Positions 42,566 to 51,711 of a stretch of 64,000 nt of DNA are shown piece after piece; within the stretch, counting starts at the first letter, position 1; each line of letters starts with the position of its first letter. The DNA comes from Oscillospiraceae bacterium (GTDB taxonomy: Bacteria; Bacillota_A; Clostridia; Oscillospirales; Oscillospiraceae). Under the pieces are notes generated by a model, which saw only the letters and a list, made by a program, of their open reading frames with translations, searched no databases and was not told the origin of the DNA. The stretch is from positions 5,512-69,511 of the forward strand of contig JAFWOX010000027.1 of assembly GCA_017545325.1 (NCBI GenBank). The letters are read 5' to 3'. The position numbers and the translations under genes are program-made.

Positions 42566-43846
42566 CTATTTTCTGTATTCAAACTCCAGATCGTAGATGG
42601 AGACCGTATCTCCCTCCCGGATACCCAGATCCTCCAGCCGTTCATAGACGCCGCCCTGGCGCAGGGAACGTTCGAAATACATCCTGCTCTCGATATCCGA
42701 CAGATTCACCCGCTCCAGGAGCCGCTCCAGCCAGGGTCCCTCCACGGACCATAGGCCCTTCTCGGGCTGGGAGATCTTCAGCTCCTCCACGGTGCCCGGC
42801 GCGGCCTCCGGCTCCACATATTCCGCCTGGAACACGGGGATCGGGGGCAGATGGGCCAGCTCCCCCGCCGCCGCCTTCACCAGCTCCCGCAGACCCTGGC
42901 CCGTGGCGGCGGAGATCATGAACAGGGGCAGACCCTGCTCCGCGATATACGCCATGAACCGCTCCAGGGTCTCCTGATCCTGGGCGATGTCGCATTTATT
43001 GGCCGCCACGATCTGGGGGCGGTCCGCCAGATCGACGCTGTACTGCCGCAGTTCCTCCCGGATAGCCTTGAAATCCTCCACCGGGTCCCGGCCCTCCCTG
43101 CCGGAAACATCCACCACATGGATGAGCAGACGGCACCGCTCGATATGGCGGAGAAAATCATGGCCCAGTCCCGCGCCCTCCGCCGCGCCCTCGATGATGC
43201 CGGGGATATCGGCCAGGACAAAGGAGCTGCCCTCCCCCGCCCACACGACGCCCAGGTTGGGATAGAGGGTGGTGAAATGATAATCCGCGATCTTGGGATG
43301 GGCCTTGCTCACCATGCTGAGGAGAGTGGATTTGCCCACATTGGGGAAGCCCACCAGGCCAACGTCGGCCAGGAGCTTCAGCTCCAGCAACACCTCCCGC
43401 TTCTGCCCGGCCATGCCCGGCTTGGCGAAACGGGGCGCCTGACGGGTGGGGGTGGCGAAATGCTTGTTGCCCCAGCCCCCCCGGCCGCCCTTGGCCAGGA
43501 TGAAGGGCTCGGAGCCGGACATATCCACGATCACCGCCCCGGTCTCCTTATCCCGCACCAGGGTGCCCCGGGGGACCCGGATCACCAGATCCGCCCCATC
43601 CTTGCCGGAGCGGAGGCCGCCCTGTCCGTCCGCCCCGGGCTGGGCGGAATACTTGCGCTTGTAGCGGAAATCCATGAGGGTGGACATGCTGTCGTCCGCC
43701 TGCAGGATAATGCTGCCGCCCCGGCCCCCGTCTCCCCCGTCCGGTCCGCCGGCCGCCACATATTTTTCCCGGTGAAAGGCTACGGCGCCGTTGCCGCCCT
43801 TCCCGGCGATCACGGTGATCGCCGCCTGATCCACAAACATCGGCAT
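42566..43846 (-). CDS. obg: GTPase Obg/CgtA
   Basis: Ribosome-associated GTPase for 50S assembly and stress control. 426 residues from the ATG at 43846 (GGAGAAG upstream); the longer frame adds an improbable N-terminus. The glycine-rich Obg fold is clear (AGKGGNGAVAFHREKY, GPDGGDGGRGG), then the G domain with GFPNVGKST (P-loop), DIPGIIEGA (G3), NKCD (G4), and the C-terminal OCT domain from about residue 340. In the normal rplU-rpmA-obg order. Confidence 0.96.
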   Translation of the reverse strand: MPMFVDQAAITVIAGKGGNGAVAFHREKYVAAGGPDGGDGGRGGSIILQADDSMSTLMDFRYKRKYSAQPGADGQGGLRSGKDGADLVIRVPRGTLVRDKETGAVIVDMSGSEPFILAKGGRGGWGNKHFATPTRQAPRFAKPGMAGQKREVLLELKLLADVGLVGFPNVGKSTLLSMVSKAHPKIADYHFTTLYPNLGVVWAGEGSSFVLADIPGIIEGAAEGAGLGHDFLRHIERCRLLIHVVDVSGREGRDPVEDFKAIREELRQYSVDLADRPQIVAANKCDIAQDQETLERFMAYIAEQGLPLFMISAATGQGLRELVKAAAGELAHLPPIPVFQAEYVEPEAAPGTVEELKISQPEKGLWSVEGPWLERLLERVNLSDIESRMYFERSLRQGGVYERLEDLGIREGDTVSIYDLEFEYRK

Positions 43847-43904
43847 AATTCTTCTCCTACGGAAAAGGCCAGCTGCAACGCAGCTGGCCTTGTTCATCGG
43901 CTCG

Positions 43905-44174
43905 TTATTCGGCCGCCTCGGTCACTTCGTAAACGGAGACCTTCTTGCGGTTCCGGCCCAGACGCTCGTAACGGACGATGCCGTCCTTCAGCGCGAAGAG
44001 GTTGTAGTTGCTGCCGCAGCCCACATTGGTGCCGGGATGAATCTTCGTGCCGCACTGGGTGTACAGGATGTTGCCGGCCAGAACGAACTGCCCATCGGCC
44101 CGCTTTGCTCCAAGACGCTTGGACTTGCTGTCCCGCCCGTTCTTGGTGGAGCCCATTCCTTTTTTATGTGCCAT
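43905..44174 (-). CDS. rpmA: ribosomal protein L27
   Basis: 89 residues starting directly [16 protein letters not shown]. In many Firmicutes L27 begins with a ~9-residue extension ending in F-F that is cleaved by protease Prp (family knowledge); here no in-frame room for it exists, because GGAGGAG sits just before this ATG. The prp gene usually found between rplU and rpmA is also missing. Confidence 0.97.
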   Translation of the reverse strand: MAHKKGMGSTKNGRDSKSKRLGAKRADGQFVLAGNILYTQCGTKIHPGTNVGCGSNYNLFALKDGIVRYERLGRNRKKVSVYEVTEAAE

Positions 44175-44189
44175 GGTATCTCCTCCTTC

Positions 44190-44510
44190 TCAGCCGACCG
44201 TGATGGCGTCGATCTGGACCTGGGTATAGGGCTGACGATGACCCTGACGCCGGCGGTAATTCTTCTTCGCCTTGTACTTGAAAACATGGATCTTCTTGGC
44301 CTTGCCGTTCTTGATCACGTTGGCGGTGACCGCGGCGCCCTCCACCAGGGGCGCGCCGATGACGGCTTCCTTTTCATCATCCAGGACGGCCAGGACCTGA
44401 TCGAAGGTCACGGTATCCCCGGCTTCCACCGGCAGCTTTTCCACGAACAGAACGTCGCCGCTCTTCACGCGGTACTGCTTGCCGCCGGTCACGATGATCG
44501 CATACTGCAA
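44190..44510 (-). CDS. rplU: ribosomal protein L21
   Basis: 106 residues. The start is TTG at 44510, read as [19 protein letters not shown], preceded by GAGGGAGAGAG; the frame opens further up at ATG 44579, but the extra residues do not belong to L21. The C-terminal part [22 protein letters not shown] is diagnostic. First gene of rplU-rpmA-obg. Confidence 0.95.
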   Translation of the reverse strand: MQYAIIVTGGKQYRVKSGDVLFVEKLPVEAGDTVTFDQVLAVLDDEKEAVIGAPLVEGAAVTANVIKNGKAKKIHVFKYKAKKNYRRRQGHRQPYTQVQIDAITVG

Positions 44511-44595
44511 AATATCTCTCTCCCTCATAAAAAGGCTCGCTGTCGGGGGCGCGGCGCAAGCCGGCTTTTCTTTGCCCATTCAAAGCGGCTTAAGA

Positions 44596-44624
44596 AGTAT
44601 ACCATCGGCGCGAAGGCCTGTCAA
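44596..44624 (-). promoter_or_regulatory. promoter of rplU-rpmA-obg and leader
   Basis: TTGACA (44619-44624), 17 bp, TATACT (44596-44601) on the minus strand, overlapping the 3' end of the ytvI-like gene. The ~80-nt leader contains AAGCCGGCTT and other GC-rich inverted stretches, possibly an L21-type autoregulatory leader; not proven by eye. Confidence 0.75.
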
Positions 44625-45844
44625 GGCTTTTCTTCGCCCTTTTTGTCTCTCTTTTTCCCGCTCCCTTTGGCTCGCTCCTGCCTAATTCCGGCAAACCGGT
44701 AGACGATCTTCCCCGGCTCCTCCGCCGTCTCCTCCTCTCCCTCCTCCGATCCGGGCCTGCGATACAGCCGGATGGGGACGTCCGGATCGTCGTTCAGGTT
44801 GGTAAGGATGGCGGCCAGGATGGGCAGGCCGAACAGGCCCAGGCCGCCGAAAAGGCTGGTACCCACGAACATGCAGGCCAGGGTGATCAGGGGCGGCAGC
44901 CCCACCTGTCTGCCCACGATACGGGGCTCCATGATCTGCCGCACGATGATGATCACCACATACAGGATGGCCATGCCGATCCCCTGGAGCACCTTGCCCT
45001 GGATAAAGGTGATCACCGTCCAGGGCAGCAGGATCAGTCCGGCGCCCACGATGGGGAAAATATCGAATATGGCGATCAGCGCGGCAATGAGCAGGGCGCG
45101 GGGCTTGCCGATGATCAGCAGCCCGACGGCGATCTCCCCGAAGGTCATGAGCATGATGATCAGATAGGAGATGCCGTATTTCATGATCACGTTCCGGAAG
45201 CTCTTGACCACATAGCCGGTGGTCTCCGTCACCTTCTCCGGCAGGTTCTTTTTCATGAAGCGGATGATGGACTCAAAGGTGGTGGCCATAAAGATGGTGG
45301 AGATGATGCAGATAGCCGCGCTGAGCAGCGCGCTGGGGATGGAGGTGGCCAGGCTGGTCAGCCTGGTCACCGCAGTGACGGAGAAGCGGGAAACGGCGCT
45401 GCCCAGGGAGGAGATGAGCTCCGGCATGACCCGGTTCACCACAGCCTCCAGCCGCGGGTCGATCCGGCTCACCAGCTCCTCCGCCGAGGCATACAGCCCG
45501 CTGAGCCCCGGCTCGATGGTCTGGGTATACAGGGCGGGCAGGCCGGAAAGCCGCTGGGCGATATTCGCCCCGACGTTGATCAGGATCAGGATGACCAGTC
45601 CGCCGATGATCAGGTAGAACAGCAGCACCGTTGCCACGACCAGAGCGGTATAGAGCTGTCCCCGCAGGTTTTTCTTCCGGTACCACCGGCAGATCGGACG
45701 CAGGAGCCAGGCCACCAGCATGGCGATGACAAAGGGCATGAGCAGCTTGAGCAGGTAGCGGAAGCACAGATAGACAATGGCCAGTATTGCGGCCCAGTAC
45801 AGGAGATTGATGAGAAATCGTCTGCGTTTGCTCACGGTATCCAT
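44621..45844 (-). CDS. AI-2E family transporter (YtvI-like membrane protein)
   Basis: 407 residues with 7-8 membrane helices: a pair at about 12-32 and 33-50, one near 65-90, and a C-terminal set from about 210. The segment GKPRALLIAALIAIFDIFPIVGAGLILLPW is typical of the AI-2E superfamily; the overall form resembles YtvI, which in Bacillus is a sporulation-related membrane protein. The last ~50 residues are a charged cytoplasmic tail. Third in DUF5685-mntP-ytvI order on the minus strand. Confidence 0.87.
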   Translation of the reverse strand: MDTVSKRRRFLINLLYWAAILAIVYLCFRYLLKLLMPFVIAMLVAWLLRPICRWYRKKNLRGQLYTALVVATVLLFYLIIGGLVILILINVGANIAQRLSGLPALYTQTIEPGLSGLYASAEELVSRIDPRLEAVVNRVMPELISSLGSAVSRFSVTAVTRLTSLATSIPSALLSAAICIISTIFMATTFESIIRFMKKNLPEKVTETTGYVVKSFRNVIMKYGISYLIIMLMTFGEIAVGLLIIGKPRALLIAALIAIFDIFPIVGAGLILLPWTVITFIQGKVLQGIGMAILYVVIIIVRQIMEPRIVGRQVGLPPLITLACMFVGTSLFGGLGLFGLPILAAILTNLNDDPDVPIRLYRRPGSEEGEEETAEEPGKIVYRFAGIRQERAKGSGKKRDKKGEEKP

Positions 45845-45878
45845 GACCGGATCTCCTTTCTCCGGGATCCCGGCAGAC

Positions 45879-46445
45879 TCAGAGGGCGATGAGGCCCAGA
45901 TGCTCCAACAGGATCTTGATGCCCAGCAGGATCAGGATGATCCCGCCGGCGATCTCCGCCTTCTTTTGGTATTTTTCTCCGAAAAGGCTCCCGGCCTTCA
46001 CCCCCAGCATGCTCAGCAGGAAGGTGATGCAGCCGATGAGCAGCACCGCCGGGAGGATGCGCACCCGGAGGAAGGCGAAGGTGATGCCCACCGCCAGCGC
46101 GTCGATGCTGGTGGCTACGGCCAGGAGGAGCATGGTTTTGAAGGAAAGAGAGGCGTCCGCCGGCTCCTCCCCGCCCTGCAGGGCCTCCCGGAGCATATTG
46201 GCTCCGATGGCAGCCAGCAGGATGAAGGCCACCCAGTGGTCGAAGGAGCGGATGTACTGCTCAAAACGGCTGCCCAGGAAAAAACCGATCAGGGGCATCA
46301 ACGCCTGAAATCCGCCGAACCAGGCCCCTATGATCAGAGTATGCTCCCTTTTTATCTCCCCCAAAGCCAGGCCCTTGCACACGGAAACCGCAAAGGCATC
46401 CATGCTCAGTCCCACGGCCAGAAGGATGAGTTCCAGAAGACTCAT
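45879..46445 (-). CDS. mntP: manganese efflux pump MntP
   Basis: 188 residues, six helices, two inverted halves each bearing the acidic motif: LSMDAFAVSVCKGLAL (about 13-28) and ATSIDALAVGITFAFL (about 110-125). These Asp residues form the cation path. Exports Mn2+ to avoid toxicity. No yybP-ykoY Mn riboswitch is seen, because the gene starts inside the stop of the DUF5685 gene. Confidence 0.93.
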   Translation of the reverse strand: MSLLELILLAVGLSMDAFAVSVCKGLALGEIKREHTLIIGAWFGGFQALMPLIGFFLGSRFEQYIRSFDHWVAFILLAAIGANMLREALQGGEEPADASLSFKTMLLLAVATSIDALAVGITFAFLRVRILPAVLLIGCITFLLSMLGVKAGSLFGEKYQKKAEIAGGIILILLGIKILLEHLGLIAL

Positions 46446-47263
46446 GCCGATGTGTCCCCTTTACGCCTCAAAGATGACCATATGCCGGTATACAGGATAT
46501 TCCGCAGGAGCTCCGCATCCTGCACCAGGGGAAGGCGGTCGATCAGGGCCGCGCAGGAGGCCGCCTGGTTCACCAGGATATCCAGGATATCCTCCCGGGT
46601 CGCCCCTTCTCCGACGACGCCGGCCAGGGGGTTATAGCAGCCCCTCCGCCGGTCCCGGTCCAGGTCCTCCAGGGCGTCCAGGAGATACAGGAACCGCCCC
46701 ATGTGCTCCCCCGCCTCCCGGAGGGTATCCGCCCACCGATCCTCCCGCCAGAGGAAAAGCTCCCCCATGAGCCGGCCGAAGGCCGAAGCGCCGGGATCCG
46801 GGCTCTTCTCCCCCCGGGCCTCTATCTCCCCCAGCTCCCGGAGACAGGCCTGCACGGCGGCCGCCTTTTTTGGAAGACGGCCGGCCGCTTCCTCCGCTCC
46901 CCGGCGCAGCAGCGCAGCCTCCCCCAGCCGCAGCAGCCTTCTCTCGTCCGCCCAGTCATCCAGGCAATTCTGCCGGGCGAGGATCACGCTCAGATCTGCA
47001 GCATACCCCGTCGCCTCGGACTGCCAGCTGCGGCGCTTCCGAAGAGGGTGGATCGGACAGGGGCCGTTCTGCTCCTCCTCCGGGGGCTCGTAAAGGCTCC
47101 CCAGCAGCAGGGTGAGGAAAACCATGTCATAGGTCAGGCTCATGCGGCACAGCTGGCCGCAGCGGCTGCCGATGCAGCGGCAAAGTCCGCAGTAGCAGCC
47201 CTTGTAACGGTCGCGCTGTTCCGGCGTCAGGGCGCCGGTATCAGCCAGAATATATCCAAACAT
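46442..47263 (-). CDS. DUF5685-like protein
   Basis: 273 residues from the ATG at 47263 (MFGYILADTGALTPEQRDRYKGCYCGLCRCIG). The N-terminal CYCGLC and later paired cysteines suggest metal binding; the rest is helical, with an acidic segment DALEDLDRDRRRGCYNPLAG (about 205-225). It resembles a clostridial family of unknown function. A TATAAT sits about 15 bp upstream of the ATG, so the mRNA could be nearly leaderless; the in-frame ATG at 47299 has no ribosome site. ATGA overlap with mntP. Confidence 0.75.
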   Translation of the reverse strand: MFGYILADTGALTPEQRDRYKGCYCGLCRCIGSRCGQLCRMSLTYDMVFLTLLLGSLYEPPEEEQNGPCPIHPLRKRRSWQSEATGYAADLSVILARQNCLDDWADERRLLRLGEAALLRRGAEEAAGRLPKKAAAVQACLRELGEIEARGEKSPDPGASAFGRLMGELFLWREDRWADTLREAGEHMGRFLYLLDALEDLDRDRRRGCYNPLAGVVGEGATREDILDILVNQAASCAALIDRLPLVQDAELLRNILYTGIWSSLRRKGDTSA

Positions 47264-47313
47264 ATGGGGATTATATCCCCTCGGCCAGGAAAAGTCCATA
47301 CCGAGGGCGCGGA

Positions 47314-47342
47314 TTGATTTTCATCCGGAATTAGAGTATGAT
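47314..47342 (+). promoter_or_regulatory. promoter of the FAD-dehydrogenase gene
   Basis: TTGATT (47314-47319), 17 bp, TATGAT (47337-47342). Confidence 0.55.
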
Positions 47343-47377
47343 TATGCAGTCATCCTATGGTTTAAGGAGGTGTCGTT

Positions 47378-48772
47378 ATGACAACCGATATCCTCATTAT
47401 CGGGGCGGGTCCCGCGGGCATTTTCACCGCCATCGAGCTGAGGCGGCTGGGCTGCCGCCGGAAGATCACCATCGCCGAAAAGGGAAAGGCGGTGGAGGAT
47501 CGCCGCTGCCCCAAGGCCGAGACCCGGAAATGCGTCAACTGCAAGCCGTACTGCAGCATCACCACCGGCTTCTCCGGAGCCGGCGCCTTTTCGGACGGGA
47601 AGCTTTCCCTGAGCTATGAGGTGGGGGGCGAATTTCCCTCCCTCGTGGGTGCGGAGGCCGCCCAGTCCGTCATTGATTATACGGATACCATCTATCTGGA
47701 TTTCGGCGCGGATACCCGGGTGGAGGGAAAGGAGGAGACGGAGGAGGTCAAGGAGATCCGCCGCCGGGCGATCTCTGCCGGGCTGAAGCTGGTGCTCTGC
47801 CCTATCCGTCATCTGGGCACGGAAAAGGCCCAGGAGCTGTATCTGAACATCGAAAACTGGCTCAGGGAGCAGGATGTGGAGCTGCTCATGGAGACGGAAT
47901 GCCTGAACCTTGTCATCAGAGACGGCGTCTGTCTCGGGGCGGAGCTGATGTGCTCCGGGCAGCAGGAAACCATCACCGCCAATGAGGTCATCGTGGCCAC
48001 CGGCCGCCGGGGAGCGGAGTGGCTGGAGGAGGTATGCGTCAGGCAGGGCATCGCCCATCAGCCCGGCACCGTGGATATCGGCGTTCGGGTGGAGGTGCGC
48101 AGCGAGATCATGGAGACCATCAACCGGGTTCTCTATGAATCGAAGCTCATCGGCTATCCCAAGCCCTTCAAGAATAAGGTCCGCACCTTCTGCCAGAATC
48201 CCGGCGGCTATGTGAGCCAGGAAAACTATGACGGCGGGCTTGCAGTGGTCAACGGCCATTCCTATAAAGACCGCAAATCCCCCAATACCAACGTGGCCAT
48301 CCTCTGCTCCCATAATTTCAGCGTACCCTTCAACCAGCCCATCGAGTACGCCAGGAAGGTGGGAGAGCTCACCAACATGCTGGCGGACGGCCGACTGCTG
48401 GTGCAGCGGTTCGGGGATATCCTGGATGGCAAGCGGACCTGGGAAAAGGAGCTCTCCCGCTCCAACGTGCAGCCCACCATCCCGGATGCCGTACCCGGGG
48501 ATATCACCGCCGCCATGCCCTATCGTTCCATGACCAGCATTCTGAGCTTTATTCAGGCCATGGACCAGGTGGTCCCCGGCTTTGCAGCCTATGAGACCCT
48601 GCTCTACGCCCCGGAGCTGAAATTCTACTCCAATCGGGTGGAGATGGATGCGGATCTGAACACCAGCATCAGAAATCTCCATTGCCTCGGGGATTCCAGC
48701 GGCTGGACCCGGGGGCTGATGATGGCCTCCGCCATGGGGGTGTGGATGGGCAGGAGGCTGATGGAATGCTGA
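47378..48772 (+). CDS. FAD-dependent dehydrogenase (COG2509-like)
   Basis: 464 residues. N-terminal dinucleotide-binding motif IIGAGPAGIFTAIEL (about 6-20), cysteine-rich KAETRKCVNCKPYCSITTGFSGAGAFSDGKL (about 46-76), and C-terminal FAD motif LHCLGDSSGWTRGLMMASAMG. These features fit a group of uncharacterised flavoproteins in Clostridia. Soluble; electron partner unknown. AAGGAGG lies before the ATG. The following thioesterase gene starts 7 nt before this gene ends. Confidence 0.88.
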   Translation: MTTDILIIGAGPAGIFTAIELRRLGCRRKITIAEKGKAVEDRRCPKAETRKCVNCKPYCSITTGFSGAGAFSDGKLSLSYEVGGEFPSLVGAEAAQSVIDYTDTIYLDFGADTRVEGKEETEEVKEIRRRAISAGLKLVLCPIRHLGTEKAQELYLNIENWLREQDVELLMETECLNLVIRDGVCLGAELMCSGQQETITANEVIVATGRRGAEWLEEVCVRQGIAHQPGTVDIGVRVEVRSEIMETINRVLYESKLIGYPKPFKNKVRTFCQNPGGYVSQENYDGGLAVVNGHSYKDRKSPNTNVAILCSHNFSVPFNQPIEYARKVGELTNMLADGRLLVQRFGDILDGKRTWEKELSRSNVQPTIPDAVPGDITAAMPYRSMTSILSFIQAMDQVVPGFAAYETLLYAPELKFYSNRVEMDADLNTSIRNLHCLGDSSGWTRGLMMASAMGVWMGRRLMEC

Positions 48773-49185
48773 CCACCCTTACCCGAATGGAATCCCGGTA
48801 TCCGGACTGTGACCGCATGGGCATTGTGCATCATGCGGTCTATCCTGTATGGATCGAGGCCGCCCGTATGGATTGGCTCAACCGGGCGGGCATTCCCTTT
48901 GCCCTGAGCCAGTCCCTGGGCCTGAACCCCGCCATGGTGGAGCTGAATATCCGCTACCTTGCCCCTGCCACCTATCCCCAGACCATCCTGATCGAGACCT
49001 GCCCCGGCCTGGTTGCTCCCAAAAAGCTGGAGCTGCTGTATACCCTTCGGGATGAAGCGGGCAGGACCCTGAGCGAAGGGCGGACATTCCATATCTGGAC
49101 GGGAAGGGATAACCGGAGCTGCAATATGCAGGAGGTCTGCCCGGAGCTCTACGCACGGCTGCTGCAGGCCGCCGGGGAAGAATAG
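48766..49185 (+). CDS. hotdog-fold acyl-CoA thioesterase (YbgC/FadM-like)
   Basis: 139 residues from the ATG at 48766, with AGGAGG 8 nt upstream. Active-site pattern RYPDCDRMGIVHHAVYPVWIEAARMDWL (about 9-36), in which the Asp-x-x-G-x-V-x(H) segment is the catalytic region of 4-hydroxybenzoyl-CoA-type thioesterases; a second conserved stretch is IRYLAPATYPQTILIET. Likely hydrolyses a short or branched acyl-CoA. Coupled to the flavoprotein gene. Stop is TAG. Confidence 0.88.
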   Translation: MLTTLTRMESRYPDCDRMGIVHHAVYPVWIEAARMDWLNRAGIPFALSQSLGLNPAMVELNIRYLAPATYPQTILIETCPGLVAPKKLELLYTLRDEAGRTLSEGRTFHIWTGRDNRSCNMQEVCPELYARLLQAAGEE

Positions 49186-49254
49186 GGCGGCCCGGCGTCC
49201 CGCAAAATTTTGATTAATTATAATGATTTTGTTTCAATATACAGCAATTGGCAC

Positions 49255-49283
49255 TTGATTGTTGCGTCCGGGAGGAGTATTCT
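49255..49283 (+). promoter_or_regulatory. promoter of the hydrogenase operon
   Basis: TTGATT (49255-49260), 17 bp, TATTCT (49278-49283). The 60 bp upstream are unusually AT-rich; no clear Rex operator palindrome could be confirmed. Confidence 0.5.
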
Positions 49284-49349
49284 AGGAATTGGATTATTAT
49301 CCAGCTTTGTACGGTCAGAGGATTTAGGCAGAAAAAGGAGGGTACTGTA

Positions 49350-49844
49350 TTGGGCCATCTCAATGACGCGGCTGTTCGGAGAATCGAGGAGATCTGCGAC
49401 AGCCACAGCAAGGAAAACACTCCTCTCATTATGATCCTCAGCGATATCCAAAATGAGTTTGGATGCATCCCCATCGAGGTGCAGGAGATCGTGTCTGCCA
49501 AGACGGGCATTTCCGTCGCGGAAATCTTCGGCGTAGTGACATTCTATTCCTTCTTCTCCCTGGAGCCCCACGGCAAGTATGTGATTGGCTGCTGCCTGGG
49601 CACCGCGTGCTACGTCAAGGGTTCACAGAAAATCATCGATCAGTTCTGCGACCTGCTGGGCATACAGCCCGGCCAGACCACTGAGGATGGTCTCTTCTCC
49701 ATTGACGCGCTGCGCTGCATCGGCGCCTGCGCTGCTGCTCCCGCCGTCACCATCAACGGCAAGATCTATGCCAGGGTCAAACCCTCCGATGTTTCCATGA
49801 TCATCGCGGAATACAGGGATAAGGAGGTCGGCGCGCATGTATAA
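49350..49844 (+). CDS. hydrogenase/NADH dehydrogenase 2Fe-2S subunit (NuoE/HydC-like)
   Basis: 164 residues, TTG start at 49350 with GGAGG 8 nt upstream. Thioredoxin-like [2Fe-2S] subunit: FGVVTFYSFFSL, CCLGTACYVKGS and CIGACAAAPAV carry the four cluster cysteines. The electron-transfer partner of the next gene product (NuoF-like) in NADH-linked [FeFe] hydrogenases. Overlaps the NuoF-like gene by 8 nt. Confidence 0.92.
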   Translation: MGHLNDAAVRRIEEICDSHSKENTPLIMILSDIQNEFGCIPIEVQEIVSAKTGISVAEIFGVVTFYSFFSLEPHGKYVIGCCLGTACYVKGSQKIIDQFCDLLGIQPGQTTEDGLFSIDALRCIGACAAAPAVTINGKIYARVKPSDVSMIIAEYRDKEVGAHV

Positions 49845-51699
49845 AACCTGCGAAGAGCTTCGCCGCGCCATTTCTACATACACCGCGGAGCTGGAGGAAA
49901 AGTTCAGCGGCGGCGACGGCAAGACCTATCTCATGCTCTGCGGCGGAACCGGCTGCATCGCCGGCGGCACGATGGATATCCGCGGCGAGCTGGAGAAATC
50001 CATCGCGGCGCACCATATGGAGGACAAGATCGCCATCCGGGTCGTGGGCTGCTTCGGCCTCTGCTCGGAAGGGCCCTTTGTCCGCGTATTCCCGGACGAC
50101 GTGCTTTACCGAACGGTCACGCCCGAGGATGCGGAGGCGATCATCCAGGGCATCCGGGATGGGGAGATCGTCGAAAGGCTGATCTACGAGGATCCCCGCA
50201 CCGGAAAAAAATACCCGAAGAAGGACGAGATCCCCTTCTACCGCAAGCAAAAGCGCATCGCCCTGCACGGCTGCGGCGTGATCGATCCCAACCGGATCGA
50301 GGAAGCGCTGGGCTGCGGCGGATATCAGGGGCTGATGAAGGCCCTGACCATGTCCCGGCAGGAGGTCATCGACCTGATCAAGGCCTCCGGCCTCCGGGGC
50401 AGAGGCGGCGGCGGTTTTTCCACCGGAACCAAATGGCAGTTCGCTTTGGCCTCTCAGAGCGACCGGAAGTATGTGGTCTGCAATGGGGATGAAGGCGACC
50501 CCGGCGCCTTTATGGACCGCAGCGTATTGGAAGATAATCCCTTAGCCGTTATTGAAGGCATGGCCATAGCCGGCTACGCCATCGGCGCAAGCGAAGGTTA
50601 TTTCTATATTCGTGCCGAGTATCCCACCGCCGTGGCCAGAGTCAGGGCCACCATCGCCAAGGCGGAGGAGCTGGGGCTTCTGGGGGACAATATCCTGGGC
50701 ACCGGGTTCAGCTTCCATGCCCATGTCCGCCTGGGCGCCGGGGCATTCGTATGCGGCGAGGAGACGGCTCTGCTGAATTCCATCATGGGCCTGCGGGGCA
50801 TGCCCAGGTCCCGGCCTCCCTATCCGGCCGTCAAGGGCCTTTGGGACAAGCCCACCATCGTAAACAATGTGGAGACCCTGGCCACCGTTCCCTATATCCT
50901 GCGGGAGGGGCTGGAGGCCTTCACCTGCTATGGCACCGAGAAAAGCAAGGGCACGAAGGTATTCTGCCTGGGCGGCAAGGTGAACAATGTCGGCCTGGTG
51001 GAGATCCCCATGGGCCTCACGCTGCGGGAGCTGATCTTCGATATCGGCGGCGGGATCCAGAACGGCAAGAAATTCAAAGCCATCCAGACCGGCGGCCCCT
51101 CCGGCGGCTGCCTTACCGAGGAATACCTGGATGAACCCATCGACTTCGACAATATGGTCCGGCTGGGTTCAATGATGGGCTCCGGCGGCGCCATCGTCAT
51201 GGATGAGGACAACTGCATGGTGGACGTGGCGAAGTTCTATATGGGCTTCATCTGCGACGAGAGCTGCGGCAAGTGTTCCCCCTGCCGCATCGGCACCAAG
51301 CGCATGCTGGAGATCCTGGAGCGCATCACCTCCGGCAAGGGCTCCTTGAAGGATCTGGACGAGCTGGAGGAAATCAGCGACGCCTGCAAGAACAACTCCC
51401 TCTGCGCGCTGGGCCAGACCGCGGCAAACCCCATTAATTCCACCCTCCGTCATTTCCGGAATGAGTATCTGGCCCATATTGAGGATAAAGAATGTCCCGC
51501 GGGCGTCTGCAAGGACCTGATCTCCTTCTCCATCGATCCGGAAAAATGCCGGAAGTGCTCCCTCTGCTCCAGGGCCTGCCCTGTGGAAGCCATCAGCGGC
51601 ATTCCCGGCAAGGAACCCTTCGTCATCGATCAAGCGCGGTGCGTGAAATGCGGGATGTGTATCGCCACCTGCAAGTTCGACGCAATCATTCGGAAGTAA
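49837..51699 (+). CDS. hydrogenase NADH-binding flavoprotein subunit (NuoF/HydB-like)
   Basis: 620 residues in four parts: an N-terminal thioredoxin-like 2Fe-2S domain (CGGTGC ... CFGLC, to about 115); the NADH/FMN domain with GLRGRGGGGFSTGTKW (about 187-202) and NGDEGDPGAFMDRS; a 4Fe-4S site ESCGKCSPCRIGTKRM (about 473-488); and a C-terminal 2x[4Fe-4S] ferredoxin domain (CRKCSLCSRACP, CVKCGMCIATCK). It moves electrons between NADH and the hydrogenase subunit, possibly by flavin-based bifurcation. Middle gene of the trimeric operon. Confidence 0.94.
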   Translation: MYKTCEELRRAISTYTAELEEKFSGGDGKTYLMLCGGTGCIAGGTMDIRGELEKSIAAHHMEDKIAIRVVGCFGLCSEGPFVRVFPDDVLYRTVTPEDAEAIIQGIRDGEIVERLIYEDPRTGKKYPKKDEIPFYRKQKRIALHGCGVIDPNRIEEALGCGGYQGLMKALTMSRQEVIDLIKASGLRGRGGGGFSTGTKWQFALASQSDRKYVVCNGDEGDPGAFMDRSVLEDNPLAVIEGMAIAGYAIGASEGYFYIRAEYPTAVARVRATIAKAEELGLLGDNILGTGFSFHAHVRLGAGAFVCGEETALLNSIMGLRGMPRSRPPYPAVKGLWDKPTIVNNVETLATVPYILREGLEAFTCYGTEKSKGTKVFCLGGKVNNVGLVEIPMGLTLRELIFDIGGGIQNGKKFKAIQTGGPSGGCLTEEYLDEPIDFDNMVRLGSMMGSGGAIVMDEDNCMVDVAKFYMGFICDESCGKCSPCRIGTKRMLEILERITSGKGSLKDLDELEEISDACKNNSLCALGQTAANPINSTLRHFRNEYLAHIEDKECPAGVCKDLISFSIDPEKCRKCSLCSRACPVEAISGIPGKEPFVIDQARCVKCGMCIATCKFDAIIRK

Positions 51700-51711
51700 G
51701 GAGGCGGGAAT

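Noticed and set aside
44520..44579. Longer L21 starting at the ATG at 44579
   Set aside because: The extra 23 residues do not resemble L21 and lie in the leader; the TTG at 44510 has the ribosome site and gives the normal length.
49201..49254. Rex operator in front of the hydrogenase operon
   Set aside because: The stretch is AT-rich and suggestive, but no TTGTTAA-N4-TTAACAA type palindrome could be matched with confidence.
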